Of a stretch of DNA of 64,000 nucleotides, positions 19,318 through 29,110 are shown piece after piece (the first letter of the stretch is position 1; each line of letters begins with the position of its first letter). The notes beneath the pieces are model-generated. The model worked only from the letters and a program-made list of their open reading frames with translations. It searched no databases and had not been told where the DNA came from. The DNA comes from Trypanosoma brucei gambiense DAL972. Taxonomy: Eukaryota; Euglenozoa; Kinetoplastea; Trypanosomatida; Trypanosomatidae. Location: the NCBI RefSeq assembly GCF_000210295.1, contig NC_026744.1, forward strand, positions 2,542,001 through 2,606,000, written 5' to 3'. The position numbers and the translations under genes were made by a program.

Positions 19318-19825
19318 CTTGGATTCTTCTTTTTATTTTGCTTTATTTCGACTCTTCAGACACTTTCTATATCAAGTTTTGGCCGGGTGAAATCTGCTAA
19401 ACTTCGGCTGTCTTTTCCTTCGAATGATTGGCAAGTTGTTATTTTACCCGGGAGGAACGCGTGCGCTAGCAAGGGACGAGTGCAAACCTATCGCGAGGGG
19501 GTGAAGGAAAAGGTTCACAGGAAAAAAAAAGGACGCGTAAAGGTGACAAAACACTGCCATCTGAAAGAAAAATGTGTGACCGCATGCGCGTCTATTTGTC
19601 AATAACATGCGGCCCCAACCAAAGCAGCATCGTTAGGGGTCACCGCAAGTTGGATTAAGCTGTGTTACCTTAACAATGATTACGAGAACTGATAGAAGGG
19701 AATGAAAAACGAACATAAGAATATGTGAATAAACAGCGGAGGAACCAGACGAAAAAGGGAAACGGTAAAAGAAGAAAAACCCGTCACCACAACTCTCGTT
19801 GGGGTAGGCACCTCAGTTACCACAG
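19318..19825 (-). other. Intergenic region, 508 bp
   Basis: V-ATPase E 5' UTR and the 3' UTR of the small membrane protein. Purine-rich on the plus strand; nothing else seen. Confidence 0.55.
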
Positions 19826-20182
19826 TTAGTTCCACATTTGTTCTGCAACCCTGTACGCTTCCCACAGAAACATTACCACAAGAGGCATATTTACGGGGAT
19901 GAGGTGACGCCTCCATAACCTAAATCGCCAGTAGTGTGCCGCCACCAGTGCGGCATAGACAGACCAAGCACTAAACGCGATGAACAAGCTGAGAGATGGG
20001 ACGCGGAAGAACGGTAAAGCGGCGGTGGCAACTACTGCTCCCAGTATGACGAAGCAATTACGAAATGTAGTGAACCAATGAATCCCCTCACCCGAGGAAA
20101 AGAAGACGTAAAAACACATGCAACAGCTAATAATGCCATAGGGCCAAAGAAAGATGAGTGCAATGTTCTGCAGAATGTCCAT
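19826..20182 (-). CDS. Small four-helix membrane protein, hypothetical
   Basis: 118 residues with four likely membrane helices: about 4-28, 39-58, 61-84 and 95-113. A short positively charged loop, RFRLWRRH, lies between helices three and four. The start is ATG 20182; an in-frame stop lies a few codons upstream of a GTG two codons before it. No signal peptide or catalytic motif, and I do not recognise a family. The size suggests a small ER or mitochondrial membrane component, but that is a guess. Confidence 0.6.
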   Translation of the reverse strand: MDILQNIALIFLWPYGIISCCMCFYVFFSSGEGIHWFTTFRNCFVILGAVVATAALPFFRVPSLSLFIAFSAWSVYAALVAAHYWRFRLWRRHLIPVNMPLVVMFLWEAYRVAEQMWN

Positions 20183-20710
20183 CGGCACCGCTTCTTCTTG
20201 TGCTTATTCCTTCAGTCCCTGTCTTGCGCCTATGGGCTCGTCCTTAACTTGCACGGGGGCGTGTCCAGCAAATGCGGAAATGAAGCGAACTGTCGTCGGT
20301 GGGAAGAGTGAAGCAGGAGGTGCAAAAGATATGAGCAAGTTTACCACAAAACGAATGTCGAGAAATAAGAACCACCTACCAAAAACACATGTATTACTCA
20401 GTCACACACATATGCGGCCGTGAAGCAAGGTTATTAACCACACATGTGCATTGCATCAGGCGGTTACACCGAACGCAGCCCAGACGAGTCATCCCAACAA
20501 ATGAAAGAAACGTACCCACTAGGCTCCAGCACACAACACACCGACAGCGGGAGCGCATGCGTCAAAGTCACCTCCTAAGACACCCCAACACAAGCCACAA
20601 AAAGGAGCGGTTGCATTCATTGAAACACCTAACGCGTTCCCTCTTTTTTGTTGATCATTGAAGAATTTAGAGGAAAGACTCGAAGGACACCATTGGCAGA
20701 ATACACTCTG
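20183..20710 (-). other. Intergenic region, 528 bp
   Basis: 5' UTR of the small membrane protein and 3' UTR of the TFIIH-like gene. No gene or notable repeat seen. Confidence 0.55.
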
Positions 20711-21811
20711 CTACTTGGCAGGCGTAGCTCCCCCATGCTCAGCGTCTATTTCGTCAAGGAACTTTGTTGTCCGATCCAAACAACTGCGTTGCAGTACATT
20801 GTTACTAGCAACCTTTTTCAATCCCTCCAGTTTTGAGCGCAGCGCCTTACGGTGCTTTGTGTCGCCTCCCCAGAACTTTTTCAACACCTCAAGAACGTCC
20901 CTGCTTGTGCTTTTGGGTAACTCCCGCGAAACAGAAGGCGGACACTGCACCCCCGCATATGCCTGACAGGGCTGCACAGTGCATTGCCAGCGTCTGGAAG
21001 AACTTGCAGACGACGGACGCCCACGGAAAAAATGTGCATGAGGCGGCTGACGTTGTTCACAAGGTGCTTCCCCCACAGGGACCGTGTTGTGACGGAGGTG
21101 TGAACTGAACTTTGGCAGTGCCCGTTCTGATGCTACGTTGATGTTCTGTAATGCATCTTCCTCACTGTTGGATCCCGGTTCAGTCGCACCACTACACCCT
21201 TCATCATCAAGCGCACGTATCTCTTCCTCCAAGAATGTCCGAGAAAAGCAAAAATACTTTCTTACAACGGCCTCCCAAAAGCGCACCATCGTCTCCTCAT
21301 CGGTCACATGCCGGCCAAAAATCTTGGCAAGGACAGGTATTTGGCGGAATATGTCGTTGGTGAGTTGCTCCGTAATGGGGCGGAGCTTGAAGGTTACGGG
21401 GTCGACAAGTGAGCCAATTGCATCGAAGGCAGTGACAACACCTCGTGGGCACTCCTCCTTCATTATAAGGTCCAAATCTTCTTCAGACAAAACACCTGTG
21501 TCGACAGCGGCGTCACAAATGGCAGATGTCACCCATTGCACATTGCTACCCTCGGTCCCATCCACAAGCCGCACATTCTTGACAAACTGCTCTCGCTCGC
21601 GTGCGTTTACGAACCGCATGACAAAAGTCCTTGAACCCACAATAACCTTGGCTGCGCAACTATCCCTCCGAGAGCGCAGGAGCTGCGTAATTTCGGTTAT
21701 CGTGAAGACATCAGGTTCAGCCTCCTTATTTTCGTCGTCTTTGGGCGTGCACGTAACCACAGAACCATGGAATTCGATCACGCATTGTCTACCATTACAC
21801 AAAACCTCCAT
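20711..21811 (-). CDS. TFB1: TFIIH core subunit p62/TFB1-like
   Basis: 366 residues. The first 90 look like a PH-type domain (MEVLCNGRQCVIEFHGSVV, later KVIVGSRTFVMRFVNARERE with a closing helix). Around residues 145-200 there is a BSD-like helix set ending FWEAVVRKYFCFSRTFLEE. PH followed by BSD is the layout of p62/TFB1, the subunit that links TFIIH to transcription activators and repair factors. The protein is shorter than the human one (548) and shows one BSD, as expected for divergent trypanosome TFIIH. A frame extension to TTG 21847 lacks an ATG, so ATG 21811 is used. Similar PH-BSD proteins outside TFIIH are the main alternative. Confidence 0.65.
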   Translation of the reverse strand: MEVLCNGRQCVIEFHGSVVTCTPKDDENKEAEPDVFTITEITQLLRSRRDSCAAKVIVGSRTFVMRFVNAREREQFVKNVRLVDGTEGSNVQWVTSAICDAAVDTGVLSEEDLDLIMKEECPRGVVTAFDAIGSLVDPVTFKLRPITEQLTNDIFRQIPVLAKIFGRHVTDEETMVRFWEAVVRKYFCFSRTFLEEEIRALDDEGCSGATEPGSNSEEDALQNINVASERALPKFSSHLRHNTVPVGEAPCEQRQPPHAHFFRGRPSSASSSRRWQCTVQPCQAYAGVQCPPSVSRELPKSTSRDVLEVLKKFWGGDTKHRKALRSKLEGLKKVASNNVLQRSCLDRTTKFLDEIDAEHGGATPAK

Positions 21812-22431
21812 ATCAATGCACAAGCTTCGCGGTATACAAAACCTCAACTTTTGTCTTACTTTGCCTTTTACACAAGTGCCGCCTCAGGTGGCTGACACCA
21901 GCGCCTGAGGCAATAGCCAAACCGCAGCATGAGGGGAAGAAGAGAAGAGAAAAATAAAGGAAGGAGAGGGACGATAACGTGGCGCGCAGAAGAGATATTG
22001 AAAGGTGCGCACAGCTAAGTTAGTTGTATACATAGACATAGGAACTCTGAAGGAAGGCTGAAGTAGGAGGTGACGGATAAAGTCAACCCCGAACTCATTG
22101 TCAAGCACATCTACCTCCTTATCCTAAACGGACGTAGGAAGAAAGTAAGAATGAGCAACCCGGAAAACAAGGTAGCGCGTGCCGCACGGCCACAGAAATC
22201 ATCACAAGTATTACCTCTTCACTACCACTGGCACCACGGTTTATTTGCTCTTCTTCGTTTGTTACGGAGCAACGCCCCAGAAAATAAATGAAAGAGAAGA
22301 GGCAGATAGGTGAGGCGAAGATTCTACACGTACATTATTCGCCAAACACCTCCGCCCCCCACCCCTTCCCCTCGGGTATCAGCCCAGAGACAAAATGAAA
22401 TTGTTGCGTGACGAAAGAAGAAAAGATAAAT
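21812..22431 (-). other. Intergenic region, 620 bp
   Basis: Contains a strong minus-strand pyrimidine tract (about 21925-21985) followed by AG near 21906, a good splice acceptor for the TFIIH-like gene. The rest is 3' UTR of the CFAP161-like gene. No gene seen. Confidence 0.6.
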
Positions 22432-24090
22432 TTACATATTTAATCTAATGTCCTTGATGTCTTTCACTCCACACTGTGTGAGAAACCGTCGGACGCTCGA
22501 CAAATCTTTGATATTCAACACCGAGGAGTCTGGGAGATATATAATGCTGCTTGTATTGTCTGACCGAAACACGGTTACAGAACGACAGGGCTTCATACTT
22601 TTGTACGCGTCCGTCTCGGGAATTTTCCAGCACCGTTTCAACATCTTGAAGAAACGTTCGTCGCTCTCAATTGCCGGGGATACGTCGGTGTAGTATGCGA
22701 CAAACATATCAGTTGTTACAGACGAGGTACTGTTCATGTTCGGCCAGCAGTTAATAAAGTCAAAAATAATCTCTTCCCGACTGGCAATGCCCTCCTCTAC
22801 ATCGGGGTGAAAACAGGCGTTAAACACGAAGAGGTTCAACATGTCTTTGTAGTCGACAGACCCTCCTCCCTCAATAACAAGCTGCTGGAAGGCCGTTATA
22901 ACACCTTGCAACCGGCTCTGCGGCAACTCGCAGCGAAGCTCCCGAAGGAATTCCTGTGCAACAACAAAACCATTGCCAACACGGTCCAATTTCTTGAAGA
23001 TAACATCAAGTTCGCCGGGGTGAATGGTAACTCCCATGAGGCTAATGCCATGGAAAATATCTTGGCGCCGGACTGGAGTCACGCACTGCTCGTTGCAGGC
23101 AACACCCAACACCTTTGATAGCAACCTAAACCCCAAACGACCACCAAAGTACAACACACCCTCCCGGATGAGGGAAATGATCGCGGACAAGTCCACTTCG
23201 TAGCTCTCTGACAAAACTCCCACATTACCGCGTCCGGTGAGGTTTCGCAGCGATGATACCGACATGGTGTTGGTCACACCGTAGTTGGCTGCGACAACAA
23301 CAAAAAGATTTGTGGGCTCGGTTGTTACGGCAGCCACAGACCTTGAGTGGTTGTCACCGGCAAAAGAGCAGTCCATCCCATACTCAAATCCGAAGGACGT
23401 CCTTTGCAGTTTTTTAATGCACCGCAGCGGTTGGTTCGTTGCTGCATGGTAAAGAACGAACCGATCACCAACGCGTACGGGGGCACCATAGCGGATGTCA
23501 TCGCGTTTCTCACCCGGTTTCGCAACAACAAATATGTTGTCTTTGCTCGTTCCCAATGACGCTACTGCGAGCTGAGCGCCTGACTGGCCTACATCACGAA
23601 TGCTTGAGTGAAGATATAAAAACCCTTCAGAATGAGCGGCTTCATTCGCGATACGTATGTGCTGACCGTAATGCAGCACATTCTCCTCCTTTAGCTGCTT
23701 CGTGTAGCCGACATTGTTCTCATCTTCCGCCCGCATCAAGACCCATTCAACTCGCTGTCGAGGCGCGGTATTGCCGGTGGCGGTAAGCAAAAATTGGTGA
23801 GGCAGCCGCTGTGGATGTGTCCACGCCGTGTCTACAGCCAATACCGCCTCCGTTGCGACGTTAAGCAGACGTAATGGCTTCCCAAGCATGATCACGTCTC
23901 CCATTGTCATCGAATGTGTATCAGCATCCACACAAGACTCCTCTAAACGTTGTGAACCAAGGATGTCAGCATCATGACCCATTTTACTTCTGTAGGATTT
24001 TATTTTGTCCTCGGCTACCCGCATGTCCTCATACCAGTTACCCACAAGCACTCCTGGGGAGTACCGCATCGGGTTCTTTAATTCGTTCAT
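22432..24090 (-). CDS. CFAP161-like protein with C-terminal EF-hand-type region
   Basis: The 552-residue protein starts MNELKNPMRYSPGVLVGNW. The YSPGV-x-VGNW-x-ED opening and the following segments match my memory of CFAP161, a protein inside axonemal doublet microtubules. Residues about 1-300 would be this part. Residues about 340-480 resemble a calcyphosin-like EF-hand pair (LDVIFKKLDRVGNGFVVAQE; then SVDYKDMLNLF), although the loops look too degenerate for strong calcium binding. The frame runs open to 24420, but the added N-terminus is encoded by the pyrimidine-rich splice region, so ATG 24090 is chosen. Likely flagellar. The fused EF-hand part is unusual compared with vertebrate CFAP161, which is about 300 residues. 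Confidence 0.7.
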   Translation of the reverse strand: MNELKNPMRYSPGVLVGNWYEDMRVAEDKIKSYRSKMGHDADILGSQRLEESCVDADTHSMTMGDVIMLGKPLRLLNVATEAVLAVDTAWTHPQRLPHQFLLTATGNTAPRQRVEWVLMRAEDENNVGYTKQLKEENVLHYGQHIRIANEAAHSEGFLYLHSSIRDVGQSGAQLAVASLGTSKDNIFVVAKPGEKRDDIRYGAPVRVGDRFVLYHAATNQPLRCIKKLQRTSFGFEYGMDCSFAGDNHSRSVAAVTTEPTNLFVVVAANYGVTNTMSVSSLRNLTGRGNVGVLSESYEVDLSAIISLIREGVLYFGGRLGFRLLSKVLGVACNEQCVTPVRRQDIFHGISLMGVTIHPGELDVIFKKLDRVGNGFVVAQEFLRELRCELPQSRLQGVITAFQQLVIEGGGSVDYKDMLNLFVFNACFHPDVEEGIASREEIIFDFINCWPNMNSTSSVTTDMFVAYYTDVSPAIESDERFFKMLKRCWKIPETDAYKSMKPCRSVTVFRSDNTSSIIYLPDSSVLNIKDLSSVRRFLTQCGVKDIKDIRLNM

Positions 24091-24538
24091 GGTGCTTTTG
24101 GGGGTAATGATATCAAAGAGACCCGCTAAAGGGAAGGAACAAGCAATGGCCCGTAGACAGTGCAAAAAAAAAAAAAATAGAAATAGATGGCGCGGAAACG
24201 CAGCGAAGGAGGAATAAGTTGAGTGAGGAAAGAAGTGATAAGAGGGAAAAAGTATTGCTGCACTTGAGCACAAGTACCAGCTGCTGGGGCGAGTATCACA
24301 AGAAAATTCACAACGAAAGAAGTAGAGGAACAAGTCCAGATGAAGTAGCACACAAACGCCTTCGCTTTTGCCTTTCGCTCTTTTCTCTTTCTTTCCCTTA
24401 GAGGGGTGGGAGAAAAGCATAGACTCATCCCTCTTCCTTTTATTAGAGCATCTGTATGTGTGTTCCCCCGACGATCTTCACTGCGAGAAAAAAAAATATT
24501 ATCTCAATTACTCAACTGTTGCACACAAACCGCGATAA
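24091..24538 (-). other. Intergenic region, 448 bp
   Basis: Minus-strand T-rich tracts (about 24160-24240 and 24360-24400) serve as the splice region of the CFAP161-like gene, plus cyclophilin 3' UTR. No gene. Confidence 0.55.
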
Positions 24539-25111
24539 TCATTCCAATACCCCACAATCCACAATAGACACCTTAAGGGACGGAAACCCTGATGGGTCAA
24601 TAGGAACCTGTTCAATCTCTTGAACAACATCAAGCCCATCAGCGACCTGGCCGAAACATATGCACGTCCCGTTCAAGTGATTGGCTTCCTTCGCAGTCAA
24701 AATGAAAAACTGCGAGCCGTGCGCGTTCGGCGAGCTGGAAGCCGTGCCGACCAGACCGGGTTTGTCGAAGACAGAGGCCCTCACCTCCTCCGGGGCGCTG
24801 AAAGTACCACCATAGATAGAAAGTTGTTCCGTCCCTCGCCCCGTTACAATATCACCTCCCTGAATTAAATACCCCTTCTCCACACGGTGGAAAGTGGAGT
24901 TTTTGTACGTGAGCTGCGGAAGGGCGCTCTCCGATATCAGTTTATCCCTGTTCCCCGATTCATATGTGTCGGTCGAGACATTTCCACTACAGAGTTCAAT
25001 AAAGTTCTTCACAGCTGATGGGCACTTCCGCGGAAAGAGTTTAAAGACGATCCTCCGCGGTGCTTTGGTCCCGATGGCGATATCCATGAAGGCTCGCTCA
25101 GAAATGCGCAT
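24539..25111 (-). CDS. Cyclophilin-type peptidyl-prolyl cis-trans isomerase
   Basis: 190 residues forming one cyclophilin domain that catalyses proline isomerisation in client proteins. The catalytic Arg is in FHRVEKGYLIQGGD (about residue 76), and the HGSQFFI strand (about 131-137) is intact, so activity is expected. At the position of the cyclosporin-contacting Trp (W121 of CypA) the sequence reads NHLNGTCICFGQV, placing His there (about residue 145). This usually weakens cyclosporin A binding. An insert of about 10 residues follows the first helix (NVSTDTYESGNR). No signal or targeting sequence, so probably cytosolic or nuclear. Confidence 0.92.
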   Translation of the reverse strand: MRISERAFMDIAIGTKAPRRIVFKLFPRKCPSAVKNFIELCSGNVSTDTYESGNRDKLISESALPQLTYKNSTFHRVEKGYLIQGGDIVTGRGTEQLSIYGGTFSAPEEVRASVFDKPGLVGTASSSPNAHGSQFFILTAKEANHLNGTCICFGQVADGLDVVQEIEQVPIDPSGFPSLKVSIVDCGVLE

Positions 25112-25604
25112 TAGTTGGCACCTCTCGACGGCCGGAGCGGCTCAGTTCTCCTCTTGTCTTAACGTGTAACAAAGGAGAGAAACATGAGATGGAAAACCCA
25201 CGCTCATAAGTGTAGGGCGCACAGGCTGGAGAAACGACAGCGTAAATTGAACAAAAAAAGACCCGAACCCCTCTTTTTTTATTTTATTACATGTATATAT
25301 GTATGTACGGTGCGTTTCAAAATAAAGTATACCAAGGAAAAACTACCTGGTGGTGGCAGTTCCCGCCGTTATCATATTCTATGGGGGAAACTTCTCTAAC
25401 TTGGCATCGCTCAAGTGGAGGTTTCTTTTTCTTTGTTGTCGTTCCTTTAAAATCCTTTACTTCTCGCGGTGCTTCTATGGGAACAAATCGGTGCATTTTC
25501 ATGGCTTCACCATTATGGAAATCACTTTCATCTTTAATTTGTGCTTCTAAAGTATTGCTCCACGCGTACGCACATCTAAAAGGTGGCGATGGTGGAATAA
25601 ATTT
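25112..25604 (-). other. Intergenic region, 493 bp
   Basis: Cyclophilin 5' UTR and the 3' UTR of the next gene, A/T-rich with short ATGTAT repeats near 25290. No gene. Confidence 0.55.
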
Positions 25605-26261
25605 CTATGGTGTGTCGGTGGCTGTGGCCCGCAGCCCATCAAATGTCAGAGTACCATCTAAAATGTTATTTACGATCTCCTCGTCCACATGATGCCAGGT
25701 CCAGCCAGGCTCCATCGACACCTCTTTCCAGTTATCCCATTCGTAGTATGTCCTGCAAATGAAGGCATTCTTAGGTTCTATAGTTTTAAACTGTGTCGGT
25801 TTCAGTTTCGCCAATTGATCTAGGGTGTGTGCATACAATGGTGCAGCTTTCCCATCAATGCGCCACCCCACCAAATGATTTTTATGAACCACCATCGGGG
25901 GACGAAGCGGTGAGCTGCCTGCCACACGGAACGGAAGAGAATGAAGATGTTTCATAACTCTCACTATTTTGCGTTTACTAACTACTGAGGCATCGCACAG
26001 CTCGTGGTCCCCGCTTTCACCCTGCCACTGTGGACTTACCACGAGCCCCAACACACTTTCGGGTCTGTGGAGAAGCCAAAGGGCTCTCTGGCCGCCTTGA
26101 GACGACTGCGAGATAAGAAGGTTAGGGACAGGGTCACAAATTCTCTGCAACGGAGTCGATGTTTGGCCCTTTAACCATAAATTCGCCTGGCCGTGTGCTG
26201 CGCCAGAATGAGCATAGGCAAGGAGCGCCTGGTAGGCCCACGGCATCCAAACTTTGGTCAT
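25605..26261 (-). CDS. Kinetoplastid hypothetical protein, 218 aa
   Basis: Starts at ATG 26261 (MTKVWMPWAYQALLAY); the frame opens at GTG 26294. The sequence is Trp-rich and globular, with WLLHRPESVLGLVVSPQW and near the end WDNWKEVSMEPGWTWHH. No membrane helix, coiled coil or zinc motif. The basic, hydrophobic N-terminus could target a mitochondrion, and such proteins in trypanosomes are often mitoribosomal, but nothing in the sequence proves it. Family not recognised. Confidence 0.6.
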   Translation of the reverse strand: MTKVWMPWAYQALLAYAHSGAAHGQANLWLKGQTSTPLQRICDPVPNLLISQSSQGGQRALWLLHRPESVLGLVVSPQWQGESGDHELCDASVVSKRKIVRVMKHLHSLPFRVAGSSPLRPPMVVHKNHLVGWRIDGKAAPLYAHTLDQLAKLKPTQFKTIEPKNAFICRTYYEWDNWKEVSMEPGWTWHHVDEEIVNNILDGTLTFDGLRATATDTP

Positions 26262-26617
26262 TATGATAGTACTGTTGATTTTCCTTTGTTTCACCGTGAT
26301 TGTGTCTATTCATCTGGAGTGGAAACGGACAAAGCAAAAACAGTGAAAACGAGCAAACAATAAAGTGGCACGTTAAGTTGACGCAGTCGCCACACCGGTT
26401 ATGGAAACCATGAACGGCGAAATCCAAAGGGGGAATGAGACGTGGTAGTTGTTAGCAGGCCAGAAAAAGTTAAACACCGAGGTGTACAGCCTTCTGGTGC
26501 ATGTTTGGGGGTGGTGTGGGAAGGAGAGGGGAAATCTCAAAAGCAAAAGAAACGGAAAATTGAGAAGCACAAATTAATGTTTCACTTGGTGTAGAAAAAT
26601 GTGCCGGACACCAACAC
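26262..26617 (-). other. Intergenic region, 356 bp
   Basis: 5' UTR of the hypothetical gene and 3' UTR of the ArfGAP gene. Minus-strand pyrimidine-rich stretches are visible. No gene. Confidence 0.55.
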
Positions 26618-27679
26618 TTAGTGCTTCTTACCAAAAGGATTTAGAGAAGCAAAAGCATCGTTCTGACCGCTGGTCAACGTGGTGTGAGCGGGAGCGAGGT
26701 TTGGGAACTGATTACTTGATGCCGCTGGGTGGAAGCCCTCATTACTCTCCATATGCGCCGGCATCGCCCCGCGGGGCCCGTACGATTGGAAAGGTCCAGC
26801 GCCAGGAATCGAAGCAAATGGGGCATCCGGCATACCACCGCAGTTCGGGGTGGAAAAATTGGGGGGAAAGGACATGTACTGTGGATGCACTTGCGGTACT
26901 TGGGGAATTCCAGCACCTCCAACTCCACCCAACGCCATTCCTGGAGGGAATTGTCCACCGGCAGTGCCCGACATGCCGGGAAATGGTACGTTGGCCTGCG
27001 GGGTAGGTTGAGGAACGGAAGCAAACAGATCAGCGGCAGTGAGTGGAACCGATTGTATGGCCCCACTGGTTGCGCCAGTTTGTGCAGGGGGCGGGGCAGT
27101 AGTAAAATCCGAAAACATGTCATCCTCCGTGGCCGATGCGTTAGTATTCTGCTGTCGGGGCGGTGGGGCAGTGATTACATCAAAAATGTCGACGGGTGGC
27201 CCAACTGGTGACGGTTGTGGGGTTGTCGCTGACCCCTTCGCGGTAACTGACACCGTTGAGGGCGCCGAAGACGCAGTGGCCCCCCCACCGCCCCGCAAAT
27301 TAAGCAAGTCGACTTGTAGCTTATCATATTCGGCGGAGCTAGCGAACTCCTTAGCTACATAAACGCGAGAGAAAAATTGTTGCAGCGCAAAATCATTCCC
27401 AACTGGGGGTCTCTCCCCCTTAAAACCATGTAACCACACACTTTCAGCCCTGTCATTTCCACATACCTTCAGCCGCGCCACCTCCTCGTCTGTGAACTCC
27501 GTCATGGTGATACCTTTTACTTTATGTTGCTTGTTTCGGTGCAGTGATGCACACGCTGAACAAACAAAGGTTCCAAAGTCCAGGACTACGTACACAGGCC
27601 CCCTCATCCTACAGTTCATGCAGAAGCGGTTCCCATCTTTCTGGGAAAGTTTACGCACCTCATCCCTATTACGACTCAT
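26618..27679 (-). CDS. ArfGAP-domain protein with NPF tail
   Basis: 353 residues. Residues 1-115 form an ArfGAP domain with zinc finger CMNC-x16-CSAC (about 20-43) followed by LHRNKQHKVKGITM. In place of the usual catalytic Arg environment ASLHR is present, so GTPase activation on Arf proteins in vesicle traffic is expected. The rest is Gly/Pro/Ala/Phe-rich and disordered, with repeated DIFDVI, FSDF and FASVP-type motifs. The tail SLNPFGKKH contains NPF, an EH-domain ligand. This layout is like AGFG/SMAP-type adaptors acting with clathrin. ATG 27679 is the first in frame. Confidence 0.88.
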   Translation of the reverse strand: MSRNRDEVRKLSQKDGNRFCMNCRMRGPVYVVLDFGTFVCSACASLHRNKQHKVKGITMTEFTDEEVARLKVCGNDRAESVWLHGFKGERPPVGNDFALQQFFSRVYVAKEFASSAEYDKLQVDLLNLRGGGGATASSAPSTVSVTAKGSATTPQPSPVGPPVDIFDVITAPPPRQQNTNASATEDDMFSDFTTAPPPAQTGATSGAIQSVPLTAADLFASVPQPTPQANVPFPGMSGTAGGQFPPGMALGGVGGAGIPQVPQVHPQYMSFPPNFSTPNCGGMPDAPFASIPGAGPFQSYGPRGAMPAHMESNEGFHPAASSNQFPNLAPAHTTLTSGQNDAFASLNPFGKKH

Positions 27680-27791
27680 TCTCGTCCGCTTACTGATTTG
27701 TTGTATAGTTTGAATAAGTTATGCTAAATGTTTTCTAAGATGGACAAATGAGTGATGAAGAACAATAAATAGCCCCTCTGCGCATGCACCC

Positions 27792-27818
<27 letters not shown>
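27792..27818. repeat. (AT)13 microsatellite
   Basis: Alternating AT between the ArfGAP and TBCC genes. Confidence 0.85.
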
Positions 27819-27822
<4 letters not shown>

Positions 27823-27964
27823 CAGTTGCTGGAAGCTAACGAGCAGCAAGAAGTATGCACTGCGGATTTTGTGTAAAATAGTTCAGAGCGAAACCTCACG
27901 CTCATTCTCCCTTCATATTACCCGCCATCACTCGTTACATCATTCAACCGCCAAGTAAGTATCT

Positions 27965-28891
27965 TCATACCGCAGCAGCATCCTCCTGAACAAATGGTTG
28001 TGCGACGACTTCCCATTGCTCAGCTGCCAGCACACACCAATTCGGGCTGGGTGTTTTCTTGAGCCACTGAAAGTCATCTACTGTTTTGTACATTTCCCCA
28101 GCGCGCTGAAGGTCCTCAATTTCACCCAAGCACTTCAACCACTCCTCATGGCTATTGTATCTATGTTCTCCTATAGACGAATGAAGGATGCCCGTCCAGC
28201 AGCCGTAGGGGCCGAAACGCATCCCAGTGCAGCACTCGATGATGGGTGTTGAGGCGCAAGAAACGTACATGTCTGAGCCTGTGCAGTTTTTCAACCTGAG
28301 CTGGTGGCAAGCAACATAAACCTTGCATTGACTGCAGTCAGAGATAAAAACAGAGCCCGCAACGGGGGGAATAAGGATCAAACAGTTTTCACATCCTCTC
28401 AAAAACACGGCCTTTGATGGAGTAATGCATAGCGTTCTGTCACGTGCGTTACCCAGAACACCTGCAGGAAGTTCCGGTTCTTCATTGCACTGAATGGTCG
28501 GTTGCTCCGTTGTGGCCGCCCCTGCCGCTGCAGGCGTGGGGCGAGGTTTTGACGCAGAGGAAAACTTGAAGGATCGGGGCCCCTGGGTGCTCTTAGCGCT
28601 GCTATCAATAAGCGCCTGAAGGCGTGACAGTGTCGTGTTGGACTTCGCCATGTCGTATGCCGTCAGGATGCTACTGCTCGAAACCTCCTGGACAACGGCT
28701 TTAAACCCGTTCAGCCTCTCTTGTGCGACACCGGTATTCCCACTACTAACATATTGAGTGATTTCCTGCTCAAAAAGCTTCGCCTGCTCCTCAAAGTGGA
28801 GTCTCTCAGCGGAGCTACTGGAGGGTTCCGCAGCCCTTTGCTGACGTACCTCCTCGCGCTCCGCACGCGTTCTAAGAAACCTTTCTTCCAT
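27965..28891 (-). CDS. TBCC: Tubulin-binding cofactor C
   Basis: 308 residues. The N-terminal 100 are helical and charged (MEERFLRTRAEREEVRQQR), like the spectrin-type N-domain of TBCC. Residues about 140-270 form the C-CAP/cofactor C beta-helix domain (LCITPSKAVFLRGCENC, then SVFISDCSQCKVYVACHQLR). The Q-x-R motif HQLRLKNC, with Arg near 199, matches the arginine finger that stimulates GTP hydrolysis by beta-tubulin during heterodimer assembly with cofactors D and E. The C-terminal 50 residues resemble other TBCCs. Full length, no damage. RP2 is the alternative, but the N-domain and absence of an N-terminal Gly favour TBCC. Confidence 0.88.
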   Translation of the reverse strand: MEERFLRTRAEREEVRQQRAAEPSSSSAERLHFEEQAKLFEQEITQYVSSGNTGVAQERLNGFKAVVQEVSSSSILTAYDMAKSNTTLSRLQALIDSSAKSTQGPRSFKFSSASKPRPTPAAAGAATTEQPTIQCNEEPELPAGVLGNARDRTLCITPSKAVFLRGCENCLILIPPVAGSVFISDCSQCKVYVACHQLRLKNCTGSDMYVSCASTPIIECCTGMRFGPYGCWTGILHSSIGEHRYNSHEEWLKCLGEIEDLQRAGEMYKTVDDFQWLKKTPSPNWCVLAAEQWEVVAQPFVQEDAAAV

Positions 28892-29110
28892 AACTCCTAT
28901 TCAAGTAGTATTTGTCGTGGCGAGGGCAGCAGCAGTTCACCAGAGGTACGAACAAGGAAGAGAAATTTCAAAAAAGAATCAATAATACAGCTGGTCCTAC
29001 GTTCACATGGCCCAAAAACAGTTTTAAGCACCGTTGCAAAGTTTCACACAATTCAAGACTGCGCACGCGGTCGGGGAGCGCATCACCCTGAAGAAAAACT
29101 ACCACAGCCG

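Noticed and set aside
24091..24420. N-terminal extension of the CFAP161-like protein with a signal-peptide look
   Set aside because: The Phe/Leu/Ser-rich string is the translation of the pyrimidine-rich splice region, and an ATG with conserved sequence lies at 24090.
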